From positions 124,001 to 188,000 of the forward strand of contig DAMCAP010000001.1 in NCBI GenBank assembly GCA_032059445.1: 64,000 nucleotides of DNA, in the 5' to 3' direction. Origin of the DNA: DAMCAP01 sp032059445 (GTDB lineage: Bacteria; Bacillota; Clostridia; Oscillospirales; Ruminococcaceae). The position numbers and the translations under genes were made by a program. The notes beneath the pieces are model-generated. The model was not told where the DNA came from. It saw nothing but the letters and a program-made list of their open reading frames with translations, and did not search any database. Below, one piece after another: positions 23,234 to 31,782 of this stretch. Positions within the stretch are counted from its first letter, which is position 1; each line of letters starts with the position of its first letter.

Positions 23234-23407
23234 ATGCCTAATTATAAAGAACTGTATTTCAAGATGTTTCATGCATCGGAGCAAGCGATAAACATCTGAA
23301 TCACTGCCCAGCAGGAATGCGAGGATCTGTATGTCTCCTCCCCCAAGCCTACGCTTCGGGTCTTGGAGCATATATGCTCAGATAATAAAAGCGTGGATGA
23401 GCAATAA
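23234..23407 (+). pseudogene. Second copy of the 57-residue small protein, with an in-frame TGA
   Basis: The frame MPNYKELYFKMFHASEQAINI, then TGA at 23297-23299 as codon 22, then ITAQQECEDLYVSS and on to TAA at 23405. It aligns over its full 57 codons with the protein at 20939, where codon 22 is Leu. The RBS TTGAGGTAAGC resembles that of the intact copy. Either a point mutation has killed this copy, or there is readthrough or a base error. The reading beyond the stop is still well conserved, so the change looks recent. Confidence 0.75.
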
Positions 23408-23460
23408 CTCTGATCCACGCATTACCTGTATATGCAAATATATGCCGTCATAAGAGCGCC

Positions 23461-24168
23461 TTAGTCTGCCAATGAATAGATGCCTCCGTGGTAACAGTAA
23501 TAGGCGCTGGCTTTAATAGACAATAAGCTCTCCATCGACTTGCTCGCTTGCTCCATATCCAAGGTAAATTGAGGGTTGGCTATAACGGGTAGCTTGCCAT
23601 CCAATGCAAAAGCGTCACCAGTTATGACAATAGACTCATTTTCCAGAAGCAGCGAGATATGACCAGGCGTATGGCCCGGCGTAGCAATCACGCGACAGCC
23701 ACCGCACCAATCCAAGTCTGCTCCATTTTGGAGTAGATAATCCACCTCTACAGGCTCAACCTGACGCAGCATATTACAAAACGCTTTGCCAAACTCTTGT
23801 TGCTCTGCAGGGAGGGATTCTTGTAATTTCTCTGCCTGAGTGAGTCTAAGGGGTTTTTCTTTTGCAGAGATAAAGGGTGCTTCTAGAGGAGAACTATAAA
23901 TTTTGATATGCGGGTTTAACTTCTTAATCGCAGCAGCCGCGCCCATATGATCATGATCATGATGTGTCAATACAAGGCCGGTTAGCTCATTCACCGACAA
24001 TCCATGTTGCTGTAGCTCTTTTTCAAGGATAGGCAGGGAGCCCATAAAGCCACAATCAACGAGAATGATATTCTCTTGATCCCACAGCAAAGTTGGGTAT
24101 ACAATATTTTCGATATCCCCAAACTTCATGCTTATAGTCAACCTAATAATTTTGCATTTCACAATCAT
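23461..24168 (-). CDS. Metallo-beta-lactamase fold hydrolase
   Basis: A 235-residue MBL-fold protein. It has the metal motif THHDHDHMG, then ATPGHTPGHISLLL (third His), TGDAFA (bridging Asp) and a late CYHGG (last His). The N-terminal IILVDCGFMGSLPILEKELQQHGLSVNEL is the standard first beta-sheet. This matches glyoxalase II-like and other general MBL hydrolases; the substrate is unknown. The start near 24168 follows AAGGAG at short spacing; a GTG two codons later is an alternative. It lies next to a tRNA gene on the same strand. Confidence 0.9.
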   Translation of the reverse strand: MIVKCKIIRLTISMKFGDIENIVYPTLLWDQENIILVDCGFMGSLPILEKELQQHGLSVNELTGLVLTHHDHDHMGAAAAIKKLNPHIKIYSSPLEAPFISAKEKPLRLTQAEKLQESLPAEQQEFGKAFCNMLRQVEPVEVDYLLQNGADLDWCGGCRVIATPGHTPGHISLLLENESIVITGDAFALDGKLPVIANPQFTLDMEQASKSMESLLSIKASAYYCYHGGIYSLAD

Positions 24169-24190
24169 CTTCTCCTTTACGGCGTAGTGT

Positions 24191-24232
24191 AAAAAAGTCA
24201 TGTGTGAGTTTTAACCTCATACATGACTTTTT
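24191..24232 (-). terminator. Terminator of the tRNA-Ser gene
   Basis: AAGTCATGT at the left pairs with ACATGACTT at the right, with further pairing inside. On the minus strand the hairpin ends in TTTTTT, three bases beyond the tRNA CCA. Confidence 0.85.
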
Positions 24233-24234
24233 GA

Positions 24235-24325
24235 TGGCGGAGAGTTAGGGATTTGAACCCTAGGTCGGCTCATCACCAACACGAAATTTCGAGTTTCGCA
24301 CCTTCGACCACTCGGACAACTCTCC
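24235..24325 (-). tRNA. tRNA-Ser (anticodon CGA)
   Basis: The minus strand begins GGAGAGTTGTCCGAGTGG and ends with the matching CTCTCC, discriminator G and an encoded CCA. The anticodon arm is CGAAA-CTCGAAA-TTTCG, giving CGA. A long variable arm (GTTGG/CCGAC stem) is diagnostic for serine. The T arm is TAGGG-TTCAAAT-CCCTA. Total 91 nt with CCA. Confidence 0.95.
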
Positions 24326-24605
24326 ATATATAAAATTTGGGACACACTTAGAAAAGGAAATTGAGCAGATAATTCTCTTCTCAATTCCGGGTTGCTTGGT
24401 ACCAAATCGCAGAATTTTGATTGGTAATATTCACCTATTGGTTAAAGGCGCATTTATAGTGTTACGATAATCATTCTATCGTTTTTTGTGTCTAAAGTCA
24501 ATAGCTTTGTCCAAAATAATCTTATATTCATGCCCAAAATCAATAAAATCTATCTTTTGCTGTCTGAGGCCTGTATTTTATGCAAAAGATTATTCAGTTT
24601 AACAG

Positions 24606-24634
24606 TTGAAAAAAACGGGTACTTATGGTATCAT
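24606..24634 (+). promoter_or_regulatory. Promoter upstream of the DUF1846 gene
   Basis: TTGAAA (24606-24611), 17 bases, TATCAT (24629-24634). Transcription should begin around 24641, just before a terminator-like hairpin. Confidence 0.75.
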
Positions 24635-24650
24635 TGAAAAATATTTTTAG

Positions 24651-24696
24651 GATCGCAAGCCTTTCATACGTGTAGGACAGGCTTTGCGATTTTTTT
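24651..24696 (+). terminator. Terminator-like hairpin in the 5' leader of the DUF1846 gene
   Basis: ATCGCAAGCCT pairs with AGGCTTTGCGAT (one bulged T), followed by six T. It sits between a good promoter and the gene start, so it would stop transcripts at about 55 nt. It is a candidate attenuator or the end of a tiny RNA. Confidence 0.75.
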
Positions 24697-24736
24697 GTGA
24701 GATAGGGCTTACGGATAAAGAAAGGGAGTGCTGTAA

Positions 24737-26218
24737 TTGAAACTAGGCTTTAACAATCAGGCGTACATCGAAGAGCAATCAAAAAGAATTGAGCAGAGAG
24801 TAGAGCAGTTTGGAGGCAAATTGTATCTGGAGTTTGGCGGCAAACTGTTTGATGACTATCATGCTGCAAGGGTGCTCCCAGGCTTTGACGTCAACGGCAA
24901 GGTCAAGCTGCTGAGTAAAATGAAGGATCATTCCGAGATCATCCTTTGTATTAGCGCCAATTCCATCGAAAGCAACAAGGTGCGAGCCGATATGGGCATC
25001 ACCTACGATCTAGACGTGTTACGAGTCATCGACAACCTGCGGACGATGGAGCTGTATATCGGCAGCATCGTAATTACACAGTTTAATGAGCAACCAGCAG
25101 CCATCGCCTTTAAAAACAAGTTGGAAATGCGGGGTGAGCGAGTTTATCTCCATCGCTACACCAAGGGTTACCCATCTGATGTGGATACCATCGTAAGCGA
25201 CGAGGGCTACGGCGCCAACCCTTACATCGAAACCAAGCGCCCACTGGTTGTAGTCACTGCTCCAGGCCCCGGCAGCGGTAAGCTTGCCACCTGCCTGTCG
25301 CAGCTTTACCATGAATACAAAAAAGGGGTCAAGGCAGGGTATGCGAAGTACGAGACCTTCCCCATCTGGGATATCCCCCTCAACCACCCAGTCAACGTAG
25401 CATACGAGGCTGCAACCGCCGACCTCCACGATGTCAATATGATAGACCCTTTCCATCTTGAGAAGTATGGCAAAACAGTGGTCAACTATAACAGAGATGT
25501 CGCAGTCTTCCCTGTCGTGCGTACCATTTTAGAAAAAATCACAGGGGAATCGATCTACCACTCCCCCACCGACATGGGAGTCAATATGATTGGTCGCTGC
25601 ATCGTAGACGATGCGGTTGTGCGAGAAGCTTCCTGTCAGGAAATCATCCGCCGTTATTATAAGATACGCTGTGCCTACAAGCAGGGTACTGCTGATCTCT
25701 CCTGTGTGGAGCGGATCGAATACCTGATGAAGGGCCTGGATATACGCCCCGAAAATCGCCCACCTGTTACTCCCGCTCTCAAAAAAGCTTCCGATAGCTG
25801 CTCTAGTGCCATTGCCTTAGAGCTAGAGGACGGCACCATCGTTACAGGGAAGTCCTCTGCTTTGATGAACGATACCGCTAGTGTACTCCTAAACGCCATC
25901 AAGGTGCTGGCTGGTCTCTCCGATGAGATGCTGTTGATCTCCCCCATTGTACTCGAGCCCATCATCCAGCTTAAAAAGGACATGCTGGGTAGCCGCTACC
26001 CCGTACTCAACGCTGAAGAGGTGCTGATTGCTCTGAGTATCAGTGCAGCCTTTAACCCTGCTGCTGAGCTGGCCCTCACCCAGCTACCCCTCCTCAAGGG
26101 CACCCAAGCCCACTCCTCCGACATCATCACCCAAGCCGACTCCTCTACCTTCCGCAAGCTTGGTATAGACATTACCTGCGAGCCAGTCTTCCCTACCAAA
26201 AACCTCTACTTCCGCTAA
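24737..26218 (+). CDS. DUF1846 domain-containing protein
   Basis: A 493-residue protein of the DUF1846 family, recognised by LYLEFGGKLFDDYHAARVLPGFDVNGKVKLL, by the segment KTVVTAPGPGSGKLATCLSQLYHE-like (VVVTAPGPGSGKLATCLSQL, a P-loop-like glycine stretch), and by NYNRDVAVFPVVRTILEKITGESIYHSPTDMGVNM. The family is widespread in Firmicutes; the role is not established to my knowledge. The TTG start is preceded by AAGGGAGTG. The leader carries a promoter and a terminator-like hairpin, which points to controlled expression. No operon partners. Confidence 0.93.
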   Translation: MKLGFNNQAYIEEQSKRIEQRVEQFGGKLYLEFGGKLFDDYHAARVLPGFDVNGKVKLLSKMKDHSEIILCISANSIESNKVRADMGITYDLDVLRVIDNLRTMELYIGSIVITQFNEQPAAIAFKNKLEMRGERVYLHRYTKGYPSDVDTIVSDEGYGANPYIETKRPLVVVTAPGPGSGKLATCLSQLYHEYKKGVKAGYAKYETFPIWDIPLNHPVNVAYEAATADLHDVNMIDPFHLEKYGKTVVNYNRDVAVFPVVRTILEKITGESIYHSPTDMGVNMIGRCIVDDAVVREASCQEIIRRYYKIRCAYKQGTADLSCVERIEYLMKGLDIRPENRPPVTPALKKASDSCSSAIALELEDGTIVTGKSSALMNDTASVLLNAIKVLAGLSDEMLLISPIVLEPIIQLKKDMLGSRYPVLNAEEVLIALSISAAFNPAAELALTQLPLLKGTQAHSSDIITQADSSTFRKLGIDITCEPVFPTKNLYFR

Positions 26219-26225
26219 ACTACCT

Positions 26226-26281
26226 ACACCTTAGCTGCTGCCGTGGCGTTTTTCGCCACCAGTGGTTAAGGTGTTTTTTTA
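26226..26281 (+). terminator. Rho-independent terminator
   Basis: ACACCTTA pairs with TAAGGTGT, with an inner GTGGCG-TTTTT-CGCCAC hairpin, followed by TTTTTTT. It ends the DUF1846 transcript. Confidence 0.9.
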
Positions 26282-26390
26282 GGGGATTGTTTCCAGTCTG
26301 CTCACGGTGTATCTATACCAAAGACAGATTTTTAAAAGACAGCGTTTTGCACAGATAGACTTTGTATAATTATATTTTTATTCCAATATG

Positions 26391-26433
26391 ATTTGCTACT
26401 GAAATCATATATAATGAAGGTATAACCTAGGCT
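26391..26433 (+). repeat. Promoter-region repeat, copy 1
   Basis: A 43-base segment matching 34 of 43 bases with the one at 28754-28796. Both contain ATATATAAT-AAGGTATA and both lie at about the same distance (100-120 bases) before a paralogous amidohydrolase start codon. It probably carries the -10 region. Confidence 0.7.
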
Positions 26434-26536
26434 ATTTACAAGCTGGGGATGTTTTTGTGCAATGAGCTTCTTAATTTTTCTGTAAAGAAGCTTTTAGATC
26501 GCCGCTGTAGCAGAGCAGCAGAATGGAGAGCTAAGG

Positions 26537-27853
26537 ATGACAAAGCAGGAACTAAAGAAGATAGCCTGTGAAGCTATCGACAAAAACCGTGACAAGATTA
26601 TTGCGCTGGGTAATTCGATCTTTGCCGAGCCTGAGCTGGGCTATAAAGAAGTAAAAACCGCAGCCAAGATCAAGGCAATCTTTGATGAGCTGGGCTATGA
26701 GTACACCGATCAGGTAGCAATCACCGGTATCGTTGCTCCTCGCAAGGGCAAGGAGAGCAAGATGAAGGTTGCTGTCATGGGTGAGATGGACGCCGTCGTA
26801 GCTCCCGGCCACCGCTGTGCCAACAAAGAAACCGGCGCTGCTCACTCCTGCGGTCACAACGCTATGTGTGCTTCTCTCGTAGGTGTTGCCTATGCGCTCG
26901 CAGGCACCGGAGTTATGGATCACCTCTCAGGCGATATCGTGCTAATGGCTGTACCTGCTGAGGAGTATGTAGAGATCGAGTATAGAAACGGTCTGAAGGA
27001 AGCAGGCAAAATCCACTTCCTTGGCGGCAAGCAGGAGTTTATCAAGCTTGGCGTGATGGACGACATCGATGCTATGATCATGCAGCATACCACTACACCA
27101 GCAGCTGGCAGCAATGAATGTGCAATCGTTGCCAACGGCTCCAACGGATTTGTGGGCAAGCTGATCCGCTATGTAGGTAAAGAAGCCCATGCAGGTGGTG
27201 CACCTCATCTGGGTATCAACGCACTCAACGCTGCCAACATCGGTCTGATGGCTGTAGGTGCACAGAGAGAAACCTTTAAGGATGAGGATCATATCCGTGT
27301 GCACCCAATCATGACTAAGGGCGGCGATCTGGTAAACGTAGTACCCGCAGACGTACGCCTAGAGACCTATGTAAGAGGAGCAAACGTAGAGGCGATCATG
27401 GATGCCAGCGCAAAGGTCAGCCGTGCATTTAAGGCCGGTGGCGACGCTGTAGGCGCAAAGACCATCATCACTGACCTGCCCGGATACCTGCCTCAGATCA
27501 CTGACCCTGTGCTGATCGACCTAATGTATAACAACATCGCTTCGATCGTAGGAGAAGATAAAGTCCTCAAGACTCGTGGTAGCGGCGGCGGCTCCACCGA
27601 CGCAGGAGACGTAGGGCATCTGATGCCTACTATCCACAGCTACTTTGTAGGCGCATCGGGCATCGGGCATAGCGAGAGCTACGAGATTGCCGACGACGAA
27701 ATCGCTTACATCCTGCCTGCAAAGGCTCTGGCAATGACCGCTATCGATCTGCTGGCAGACGGCGCTGAGGTTGGCCTTGAAATGAAGAAAAACTTCAAGC
27801 CTGCGATGACTAAGCAGAGCTATCTAAAAGACTGGGGTCACCTAGACGTATAA
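26537..27853 (+). CDS. M20-family amidohydrolase, first paralogue
   Basis: A 438-residue zinc/metal amidohydrolase of the M20D/aminobenzoyl-glutamate utilisation group. Likely metal-site residues: Asp85 in MGEMDAV, His103-Ser-Cys-Gly-His107, Glu142-Glu143 in VPAEEY, and a His in the QHTTT segment. The dimerisation (lid) domain is inserted around GKEAHAGGAPHLGINALNAANIGL. Such enzymes hydrolyse N-acyl amino acids or p-aminobenzoyl-glutamate; which one is unknown. It is very similar to the gene at 28914. Codon use is strongly biased, hinting at high expression. Own promoter region and terminator, so not an operon. Confidence 0.93.
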   Translation: MTKQELKKIACEAIDKNRDKIIALGNSIFAEPELGYKEVKTAAKIKAIFDELGYEYTDQVAITGIVAPRKGKESKMKVAVMGEMDAVVAPGHRCANKETGAAHSCGHNAMCASLVGVAYALAGTGVMDHLSGDIVLMAVPAEEYVEIEYRNGLKEAGKIHFLGGKQEFIKLGVMDDIDAMIMQHTTTPAAGSNECAIVANGSNGFVGKLIRYVGKEAHAGGAPHLGINALNAANIGLMAVGAQRETFKDEDHIRVHPIMTKGGDLVNVVPADVRLETYVRGANVEAIMDASAKVSRAFKAGGDAVGAKTIITDLPGYLPQITDPVLIDLMYNNIASIVGEDKVLKTRGSGGGSTDAGDVGHLMPTIHSYFVGASGIGHSESYEIADDEIAYILPAKALAMTAIDLLADGAEVGLEMKKNFKPAMTKQSYLKDWGHLDV

Positions 27854-27860
27854 TCTACAT

Positions 27861-27897
27861 AAAAAATGTCACTGCATATGCAGTGACATTTTTTTAT
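27861..27897. terminator. Terminator, near-perfect palindrome
   Basis: AATGTCACTGCAT pairs with ATGCAGTGACATT and is flanked by A-run and T-run, so it can act in both directions between convergent genes. Confidence 0.92.
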
Positions 27898-27941
27898 TTA
27901 TTATCTAAATACCGTAGTGTACTATTTATATAAATCAATCT

Positions 27942-28460
27942 TTATAGCCTGCGCTCCATCACATAAGCCACACATAGCAAGCCGATGCAACTAAAGCCAA
28001 AGTTAGAAATATATGAAGCCACATCAAAGATTTTATTGATCGTATTGACGCCAAAGGTTACACTCAGCACCAACAGCAGTATCTGTAGCATCAAGACCAT
28101 TCTACCCGGCTTGTGAAGCGTCTCAGGAATATAAGAAGGCTTGTATTTCAGTAGATAAAAGCTCAAGAATATCCCCAAAAAAGTGATCACCATAGCAATC
28201 ATGGCATACTTATCAAAGGATTCGATACACCAATCTACAAAGCCCTCTCTAAGGCCACCTATATAGTTTGCTTCCAGATAAGCTAGTGAGGATAGCAGCC
28301 TTTCTCTCGATAAGACCATGCCTACCGCCCCCGCCAGCGCTGCCAAGCCACAAGCAAATTGGTAAAGCAGCGATAGCCGCCGATCTTTACAATAGCTAAG
28401 CACCCCCAATGCAGTTACTGCAAAAATAAGGGCATAACCTGTGGTGCTGATCTCAATCAT
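27942..28460 (-). CDS. Membrane protein of unknown function
   Basis: A 172-residue protein with about five hydrophobic segments: residues 8-24, 32-50, 80-105, 117-135 and 150-165. There are no recognisable catalytic motifs. Its start, ATG 28460, has AAAGGAG upstream. It lies on the opposite strand between the two amidohydrolase paralogues, so a later insertion between a duplicated gene pair is possible. I do not recognise the family. Confidence 0.6.
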   Translation of the reverse strand: MIEISTTGYALIFAVTALGVLSYCKDRRLSLLYQFACGLAALAGAVGMVLSRERLLSSLAYLEANYIGGLREGFVDWCIESFDKYAMIAMVITFLGIFLSFYLLKYKPSYIPETLHKPGRMVLMLQILLLVLSVTFGVNTINKIFDVASYISNFGFSCIGLLCVAYVMERRL

Positions 28461-28753
28461 GATAATCTCCTTTATACGTAGATTCAAAATTTATCCAATT
28501 GGCGGAGTAATCGCGCTCATAGTAACGCAGATTTTATGGGGTTTTGACCCTTCTTGCAGCTATTATAGCACAAATTCCACCAATCATAAAGAATAGTGGG
28601 AATAGATATTTTTTATATTTCGTGTTTTTGACTCAAAAACATGTATAAACTATTTGAATTGTTTTATATCTCATCAAGACTACTCGTATCTGCTCTAGTT
28701 TTGTTTAAGATCAACGAACTTGCTCTGCTTTTTTAGGTCAATCTATCAATTTT

Positions 28754-28796
28754 ATTTACTTGCGAAATTATATATAATAAAGGTATAGGATAGGCT
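28754..28796 (+). repeat. Promoter-region repeat, copy 2
   Basis: Partner of 26391-26433 (34 of 43 identical). Its retention in front of both paralogues suggests that the duplication included the promoter. The rest of the 28461-28913 gap is AT-rich without a gene. Confidence 0.7.
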
Positions 28797-28913
28797 CTGA
28801 AGCTGCGTACCCACGATTGTCTTTATTTAAATACAATTGTTTGTACCGATCAACCTATTTAAACCCTTGCTTAGGGGAGCTAAGCAGACTAATTAAAGAA
28901 AGAGGTATATGTA

Positions 28914-30230
28914 ATGGGAGTATCTGCAAAAGAATTAAAAGCCCGCGCATTAGCTGCCATCGATGCAAATAAGGATGCCATCATTGCCATCGGCGAGTCG
29001 ATTTTTGAGGAGCCCGAGCTGGGTTATAAGGAGTATAAAACTGCTGCTAAGATCAAGGCTGTATTTGACAAGCTTGGTCTGAAGTATGACGATGGTGTTG
29101 CACTGACCGGTATCATCGCTCCCCTAAAGGGTAAAGAGTCTAAAGTCAAGATCGCTGTTATGGGTGAAATGGACGCAGTTGTTGCTCCTGGTCACCGCTG
29201 TGCAGCTCCTGGCACCGGCGCTGCGCACTCCTGCGGACACAACGCTATGTGTGCAGGCTTAGTAGGCGTTGCTTACGCTCTGGCAGGCACCGGCATCATG
29301 GAAGAGCTGTCTGGCGATATTTCTCTGATGGCTGTGCCAGCTGAGGAGTATGTTGAAATTGAGTACAGAAACTCCCTCAGAGAGCAGGGTAAGATCCACT
29401 TCCTGGGCGGCAAGCAGGAGTTTGTAAGACTTGGCGTAATGGATGACATCGATATGATGGTGATGCAGCATACTGCCAACACAGTCGACGGCGTGAAGGC
29501 AAGCTGCGGCGGCCGCTCCAACGGCTTCGTAGGCAAGCTGATCCGCTACATCGGTAAGGAAGCTCACGCAGGTGGCGCACCTCATCTGGGCATCAATGCT
29601 CTGAATGCTGCAAACATCGGCTTGGCTGCTGTAGCTGCTCAGAGGGAGACCTTCAAAGATGAAGATCATATCCGTGTACACCCAATTATGACCAAGGGTG
29701 GAGATCTGGTTAACGTGGTTCCTGCTGACGTACGCCTCGAGACATATGTCCGTGGTGCTAAGGTTGATGCAATCCTCGATGCAAGCTTTAAGGTAAGCCG
29801 TGCATTTAAGGCTGGCGGCGACGCTGTAGGCGCTCAGACTGTAATTACCGATCTGCCAGGCTACCTACCTCTGATCAATAACTACCCACTGTTTGATATC
29901 ATGTACGAAAACCTCAAGGAGCTGGTTGGCGAAGAGCATTCTCAGTATGAGGGCGCTGGTATGAGCGGCTCTACCGACGCTGGTGACATCTCTCACCTGA
30001 TGCCTACCGTCCATGCTTCTATCGGCGGTGCTTCTGGTATCTTCCACTCTGAGTCCTTCGAGATCGAGGATAAGGAGCTCGCATATGTCATCGCTGCTAA
30101 GGCTATGGCTATGACCGTAATCGACCTGCTGGCTGACGGCGCTGAGAAGGCTCTGGCAGTTAAGGAATCCTTCAAGCCTACCATGACTAAGGAGACCTAC
30201 CTGAGAGATTGGGGTCACCTAGACGTTTAA
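28914..30230 (+). CDS. M20-family amidohydrolase, second paralogue
   Basis: Also 438 residues and, by eye, about three quarters or more identical to the gene at 26537, with the same length and the same ends (DWGHLDV). All metal-site motifs are conserved: MGEMDAV, AHSCGHNAMC, VPAEEY. Differences concentrate in short blocks, such as the segment after QHTAN (VDGVKASCGG against AGSNECAIV) and KLVGEEHSQYEGAGMSG, which may line the substrate pocket. This is a tandem duplication followed by divergence, probably of specificity. Ends in a strong terminator. Confidence 0.93.
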   Translation: MGVSAKELKARALAAIDANKDAIIAIGESIFEEPELGYKEYKTAAKIKAVFDKLGLKYDDGVALTGIIAPLKGKESKVKIAVMGEMDAVVAPGHRCAAPGTGAAHSCGHNAMCAGLVGVAYALAGTGIMEELSGDISLMAVPAEEYVEIEYRNSLREQGKIHFLGGKQEFVRLGVMDDIDMMVMQHTANTVDGVKASCGGRSNGFVGKLIRYIGKEAHAGGAPHLGINALNAANIGLAAVAAQRETFKDEDHIRVHPIMTKGGDLVNVVPADVRLETYVRGAKVDAILDASFKVSRAFKAGGDAVGAQTVITDLPGYLPLINNYPLFDIMYENLKELVGEEHSQYEGAGMSGSTDAGDISHLMPTVHASIGGASGIFHSESFEIEDKELAYVIAAKAMAMTVIDLLADGAEKALAVKESFKPTMTKETYLRDWGHLDV

Positions 30231-30252
30231 TCCCTTATAAGCTACATTACAA

Positions 30253-30288
30253 AAGGCTGTACGGCTTACCGTACAGCCTTATTTTTTT
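30253..30288 (+). terminator. Rho-independent terminator
   Basis: AAGGCTGTACGG pairs perfectly with CCGTACAGCCTT over CTTA, followed by ATTTTTTT. Confidence 0.95.
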
Positions 30289-30340
30289 CGTTGTTGTGGT
30301 ATTTGAAGCTTTGTCCACATATAGATTAATATCACCAAAG

Positions 30341-30356
30341 TGTTTCACATGAAACA
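30341..30356. promoter_or_regulatory. parS-like site 1
   Basis: TGTTTCACATGAAACA differs from the Firmicutes parS consensus TGTTTCACGTGAAACA at one central base. Confidence 0.85.
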
Positions 30357-30389
30357 TTGGCCCCTCAGCATATCTAATGTAAGCAAAAG

Positions 30390-30405
30390 TGTTTCATGTG
30401 AAACA
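30390..30405. promoter_or_regulatory. parS-like site 2
   Basis: TGTTTCATGTGAAACA is the exact reverse complement of site 1, 49 bases away, again one base from consensus. Confidence 0.85.
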
Positions 30406-30429
30406 CTACACTCCCCACTATGGTTTGGG

Positions 30430-30458
30430 TTTACAACAAAACTGTAGCGTGTTATAAT
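30430..30458 (+). promoter_or_regulatory. Promoter of the M20 peptidase gene
   Basis: TTTACA (30430-30435), 17 bases, consensus TATAAT (30453-30458). It lies 145 bases before the start codon. Confidence 0.8.
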
Positions 30459-30602
30459 ATTAGTATTATATGATTTACCAATCTGTCAGGCGCAAAGCCA
30501 CCATTTCGCATGATTCTCCTATCAACTCCTTTATCCTAGCACAAAAGACGAACCACAAGCAGCATATGCTGCAATCATAACTATATTAAGGAGTGTAACA
30601 AA

Positions 30603-31733
30603 ATGAAACATCGTCTATTTCCACAAGCAGAGCAATACATCGACGCCAACTATGACCGTTACTTAAGTGAGCTGCTGGAACTAGCAGCAATCCCCTCCCC
30701 TTCTGGCGATGAAGGCCGTAGAGCAGAGTGGATTAAAAACTACATGGAGAGCTTTGGCGCTAAGGGCGTCTACATAGACTCCGCTCTAAATGTGATCTAC
30801 CCCTATAATGCCGAGGGCTGCAATGAGCTGGTAGTCTTTTTGGCTCATAGTGATACCGTATTCCCCGATACTACCCCAATAAAGATTACAATGGATGATG
30901 AGAAGATCTACGGGCCTGGTATCGGCGACAACACCACCAGCCTTACCTGTATGCTTGAGATGGCGAGATTTTTCACCGAAAATAACATCAATCCTAATAC
31001 TGGCTTCTTGTTTGTAGCCAATTCCTGCGAAGAAGGGCTTGGAAACCTCAAAGGCACACGCCAGATCGTAGAGGATTTCGCCGGACGCATCAAAGAAGTA
31101 GTAGCGGTAGATGGTTCTACCTTTGGTTTGTTTGTAAATGATGCCGTTGGCTCCAAGCGCTATAAGGTAGAGGTAAAGACCGAGGGCGGTCACAGCTATG
31201 GCGCCTTTGGCAATCGCAATGCAATCTACTATATGTCTCAAATAATTGGCTCCCTTTACGCTATGAAGGTACCTGCTATGGGTAAAACCACCTATAACGT
31301 AGGAGTCATCACAGGTGGTACCTCGGTAAACACCATCGCGCAGCAGTGCGAGATGCTTTATGAGTTCCGTTCTGACAAGAGAGAGGCTCTTGCCATCATG
31401 GATGAGATGTTTAATAGTGTAATCAGTGCTTATGCAAAGATGGGAATCACCGTCAATGTGGAGCTGGTAGGCGACCGCCCCTGTAAAGGAGACGTGGATC
31501 TCAGCGAGCTGACCGAGCGCGTAACCAAAGTTGGCGCGGAGTTTGGTTGGAATATGGAGCCCAGAGCCAGCTCTACCGACTGCAATGTCCCCCTCTCCAT
31601 GGGTATCCCCTCTATCTGTATCTCGGTATATCAAGGGCAGAAGGCTCACACCCGTGAGGAATTTGTCATGAAAGAGTCTATGCGCACCGGTATGCGTTAT
31701 CTGGCAGCATTCTTACTCTCTTATGTAGACTAA
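30603..31733 (+). CDS. M20-family metallopeptidase
   Basis: A 376-residue M20 peptidase of the dipeptidase/tripeptidase-like branch. Likely metal ligands: His82 and Asp84 in FLAHSDTVF, Asp109 in GIGDN (bridging), Glu143-Glu144 in CEEG (catalytic Glu and ligand), and a late His in KAHTREEFV. The lid domain covers roughly residues 185-295. It is not closely related to the two amidohydrolases upstream, but all three form a cluster of M20 enzymes each with its own promoter. It probably acts in the cytosol on small peptides. Confidence 0.92.
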   Translation: MKHRLFPQAEQYIDANYDRYLSELLELAAIPSPSGDEGRRAEWIKNYMESFGAKGVYIDSALNVIYPYNAEGCNELVVFLAHSDTVFPDTTPIKITMDDEKIYGPGIGDNTTSLTCMLEMARFFTENNINPNTGFLFVANSCEEGLGNLKGTRQIVEDFAGRIKEVVAVDGSTFGLFVNDAVGSKRYKVEVKTEGGHSYGAFGNRNAIYYMSQIIGSLYAMKVPAMGKTTYNVGVITGGTSVNTIAQQCEMLYEFRSDKREALAIMDEMFNSVISAYAKMGITVNVELVGDRPCKGDVDLSELTERVTKVGAEFGWNMEPRASSTDCNVPLSMGIPSICISVYQGQKAHTREEFVMKESMRTGMRYLAAFLLSYVD

Positions 31734-31750
31734 ATAACCTTACCAATATA

Positions 31751-31782
31751 AAAGCGTCAGCTATTTAAGAAGCTGACGCTTT
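31751..31782 (+). terminator. Rho-independent terminator
   Basis: AAAGCGTCAGCT pairs perfectly with AGCTGACGCTTT over eight bases. Confidence 0.88.
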
